Assembly: GCA_959605275.1 (NCBI GenBank)
Contig: CAUHFD010000054.1
Span: 1-13,979 of the forward strand
Source of the DNA: an uncultured Eubacteriales bacterium
GTDB taxonomy: Bacteria > Bacillota > Clostridia > Oscillospirales > Ruminococcaceae
Reading direction: 5' to 3'
Length of the DNA stretch: 13,979 nt
The notes beneath the pieces were generated by a model, which was not told the DNA's origin, made no database searches, and worked only from the letters and a program-made list of their open reading frames with translations. This document shows positions 13,055 to 13,979 of the stretch, one piece after another; within the stretch, counting starts at the first letter, position 1, and every line of letters begins with the position of its first letter. Both the position numbers and the translations under genes were made by a program.

Positions 13055-13979
13055 ATGTTGGGAATATCAATCAGAGGAACCGGTATGTGTTTGCCGGCAA
13101 CGGTAGCTTCAAATGATGATTATACAAAATTTGTAGACACATCGGACGAATGGATTCGAACCAGAACCGGCATGCGTGAACGACATATCAGCGACGGTTC
13201 CCCCGAATATTTATTGAGCGTGGAATCAGCGAAAGAAGCAATTGCCGATGCCGGGCTGACAGCAGAGGATATTGATTTAATTATTCATACCAGTGTTACG
13301 CCGGACTATGTCACACCTTCTATGTCCTGTATTGTACAGGGCTTGCTGGGCGCTTCGAATGCTGCGTGTATTGATATCAACTGCGCTTGCGCTGCTTTTG
13401 TTTATGCTTTGGATATGGCACGGCGTTATCTGATAACCGGAGATCACAAAAATATATTGATTATATCGACAGAATTGTTATCTAAAATTACCGATTATGA
13501 AGATCGTTCCACCTGTGTATTGTTCGGCGACGGCTCGGCAAGCTGTGTGGTATCTGCGTCAGAGGGGTTGTTTTCTTCTTATTTGGGCGCCGACGGCACC
13601 GGGGCACACACCTTGTTTGCCAGAAGCTTTCCGATCGACAATGTTTTTTCGGAGGTAAAATCCTTACGTGACTTTGACGGTTTTGTGGACTGGAAAGAAC
13701 GTAAAATTTATATGGATGGCAGAGAGGTTTATAAATTCGCAACGAAAGCTATGGCAGAAGCAGTACAAAAGGCGGCTGATAAGGCTGGTATTTCAGTGGA
13801 AGAAATTGATCATATTGCGGCGCACCAAGCAAATATCCGTATTTTAGAAACCGCCGCATCTAAACTGAATCTGCCTTTGGATAGATTTTACACCAATTTG
13901 GAGCATTACGGCAATACCTCCAGTGCCTCTATTCCGATTTGTCTGCATGAAATGAATCGAAAGGGTATCTTGAAAAAAG
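13055..13979 (+). CDS. fabH: Beta-ketoacyl-ACP synthase III (C-terminus cut by window edge)
   Basis: 308 residues are visible and the frame is open at the edge; the family runs to about 310-330, so only the last strand is missing. The enzyme starts fatty-acid chains by condensing acyl-CoA with malonyl-ACP. Motifs: TSDEWIRTRTG with substrate-pocket W33 and R36 region, the catalytic cysteine C112 in DINCACAAFVYAL, H257 in AAHQANIRI and N287 in EHYGNTSSASIPI, so the Cys-His-Asn triad is complete. The nucleophile context is CAAF, where relatives usually have C(S/A/T)GF, and an additional cysteine (C110) stands two residues before it. GGTGA six nt before the ATG supports the start. It is divergent from fabD across about 450 bp with its own promoter. 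Confidence 0.96.
   Translation, partial: MLGISIRGTGMCLPATVASNDDYTKFVDTSDEWIRTRTGMRERHISDGSPEYLLSVESAKEAIADAGLTAEDIDLIIHTSVTPDYVTPSMSCIVQGLLGASNAACIDINCACAAFVYALDMARRYLITGDHKNILIISTELLSKITDYEDRSTCVLFGDGSASCVVSASEGLFSSYLGADGTGAHTLFARSFPIDNVFSEVKSLRDFDGFVDWKERKIYMDGREVYKFATKAMAEAVQKAADKAGISVEEIDHIAAHQANIRILETAASKLNLPLDRFYTNLEHYGNTSSASIPICLHEMNRKGILKK

Noticed and set aside
1..13979. Mobile elements, CRISPR arrays, tRNA or rRNA genes, toxin-antitoxin or defence systems
   Set aside because: No transposase, integrase, repeat-spacer pattern, cloverleaf or defence-type protein was seen anywhere on either strand.

Overview
The window looks like the chromosome of a low-GC Clostridia-type Firmicute, probably near the Oscillospiraceae/Ruminococcaceae. 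The reasons are AT-rich intergenic DNA, strong AAAGGAGG-type ribosome binding sites, a YlmC/YmxH sporulation protein, a Gram-positive MacA-like fusion protein and a secreted alpha/alpha-toroid type surface protein. This assignment is by gene style only. No rRNA, tRNA, IS element, CRISPR array or phage gene was seen.

Layout. 1-955: on the minus strand, the N-terminal 206 codons of a secreted Ser/Thr-rich surface protein with its promoter, then a 58-aa Cys-rich protein. 956-1439: no convincing gene. 1440-3666 (+): a membrane fusion protein and a MacB/FtsX-type permease, without the ATPase usually found beside them. 3748-4038 (+): a YlmC/YmxH PRC-barrel protein, closed by a strong terminator that also faces a convergent AI-2E-family (PerM-like) transporter (4171-5364, minus). 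5535-6338 (+): a DUF368/PopT-type membrane protein whose 3' end overlaps by 141 bp the convergent gene of a flavin reductase (6198-6929, minus). The flavin reductase is divergent, 55 bp away, from a PflX-type radical SAM protein (6985-7884, +). 7885-8306: gene-poor, with a GC-rich structured patch. 8373-8624 (minus): a stand-alone FakA-middle-domain protein whose promoter lies partly inside the terminator of gdhA (8784-10136, minus). 10302-12602 (minus): fabD-aroE-aroK, tightly packed and co-oriented. 12647-13054: divergent regulatory region. 13055 to the right edge (+): fabH, missing its last codons.

How they fit together. fabD and fabH start type II fatty-acid synthesis, aroE and aroK are consecutive shikimate-pathway steps, gdhA assimilates ammonium, and the FakA-like domain and the PopT-type carrier connect to lipid and envelope metabolism. 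Most of this is ordinary core metabolism and no complete new multi-gene system is evident.

The most unusual signals are at the RNA level. Ahead of fabD and fabH a strong Shine-Dalgarno (SD) is followed by a hairpin that buries the start of a very short leader ORF, and the gene starts at or just after the end of that leader. A weaker SD-hairpin-start arrangement precedes the permease and the AI-2E transporter. Also notable are the missing ATPase, the antisense-coding overlap of popT and the flavin reductase gene, helically phased TTGCAA repeats over the gdhA promoter, and the promoter nested in a terminator.
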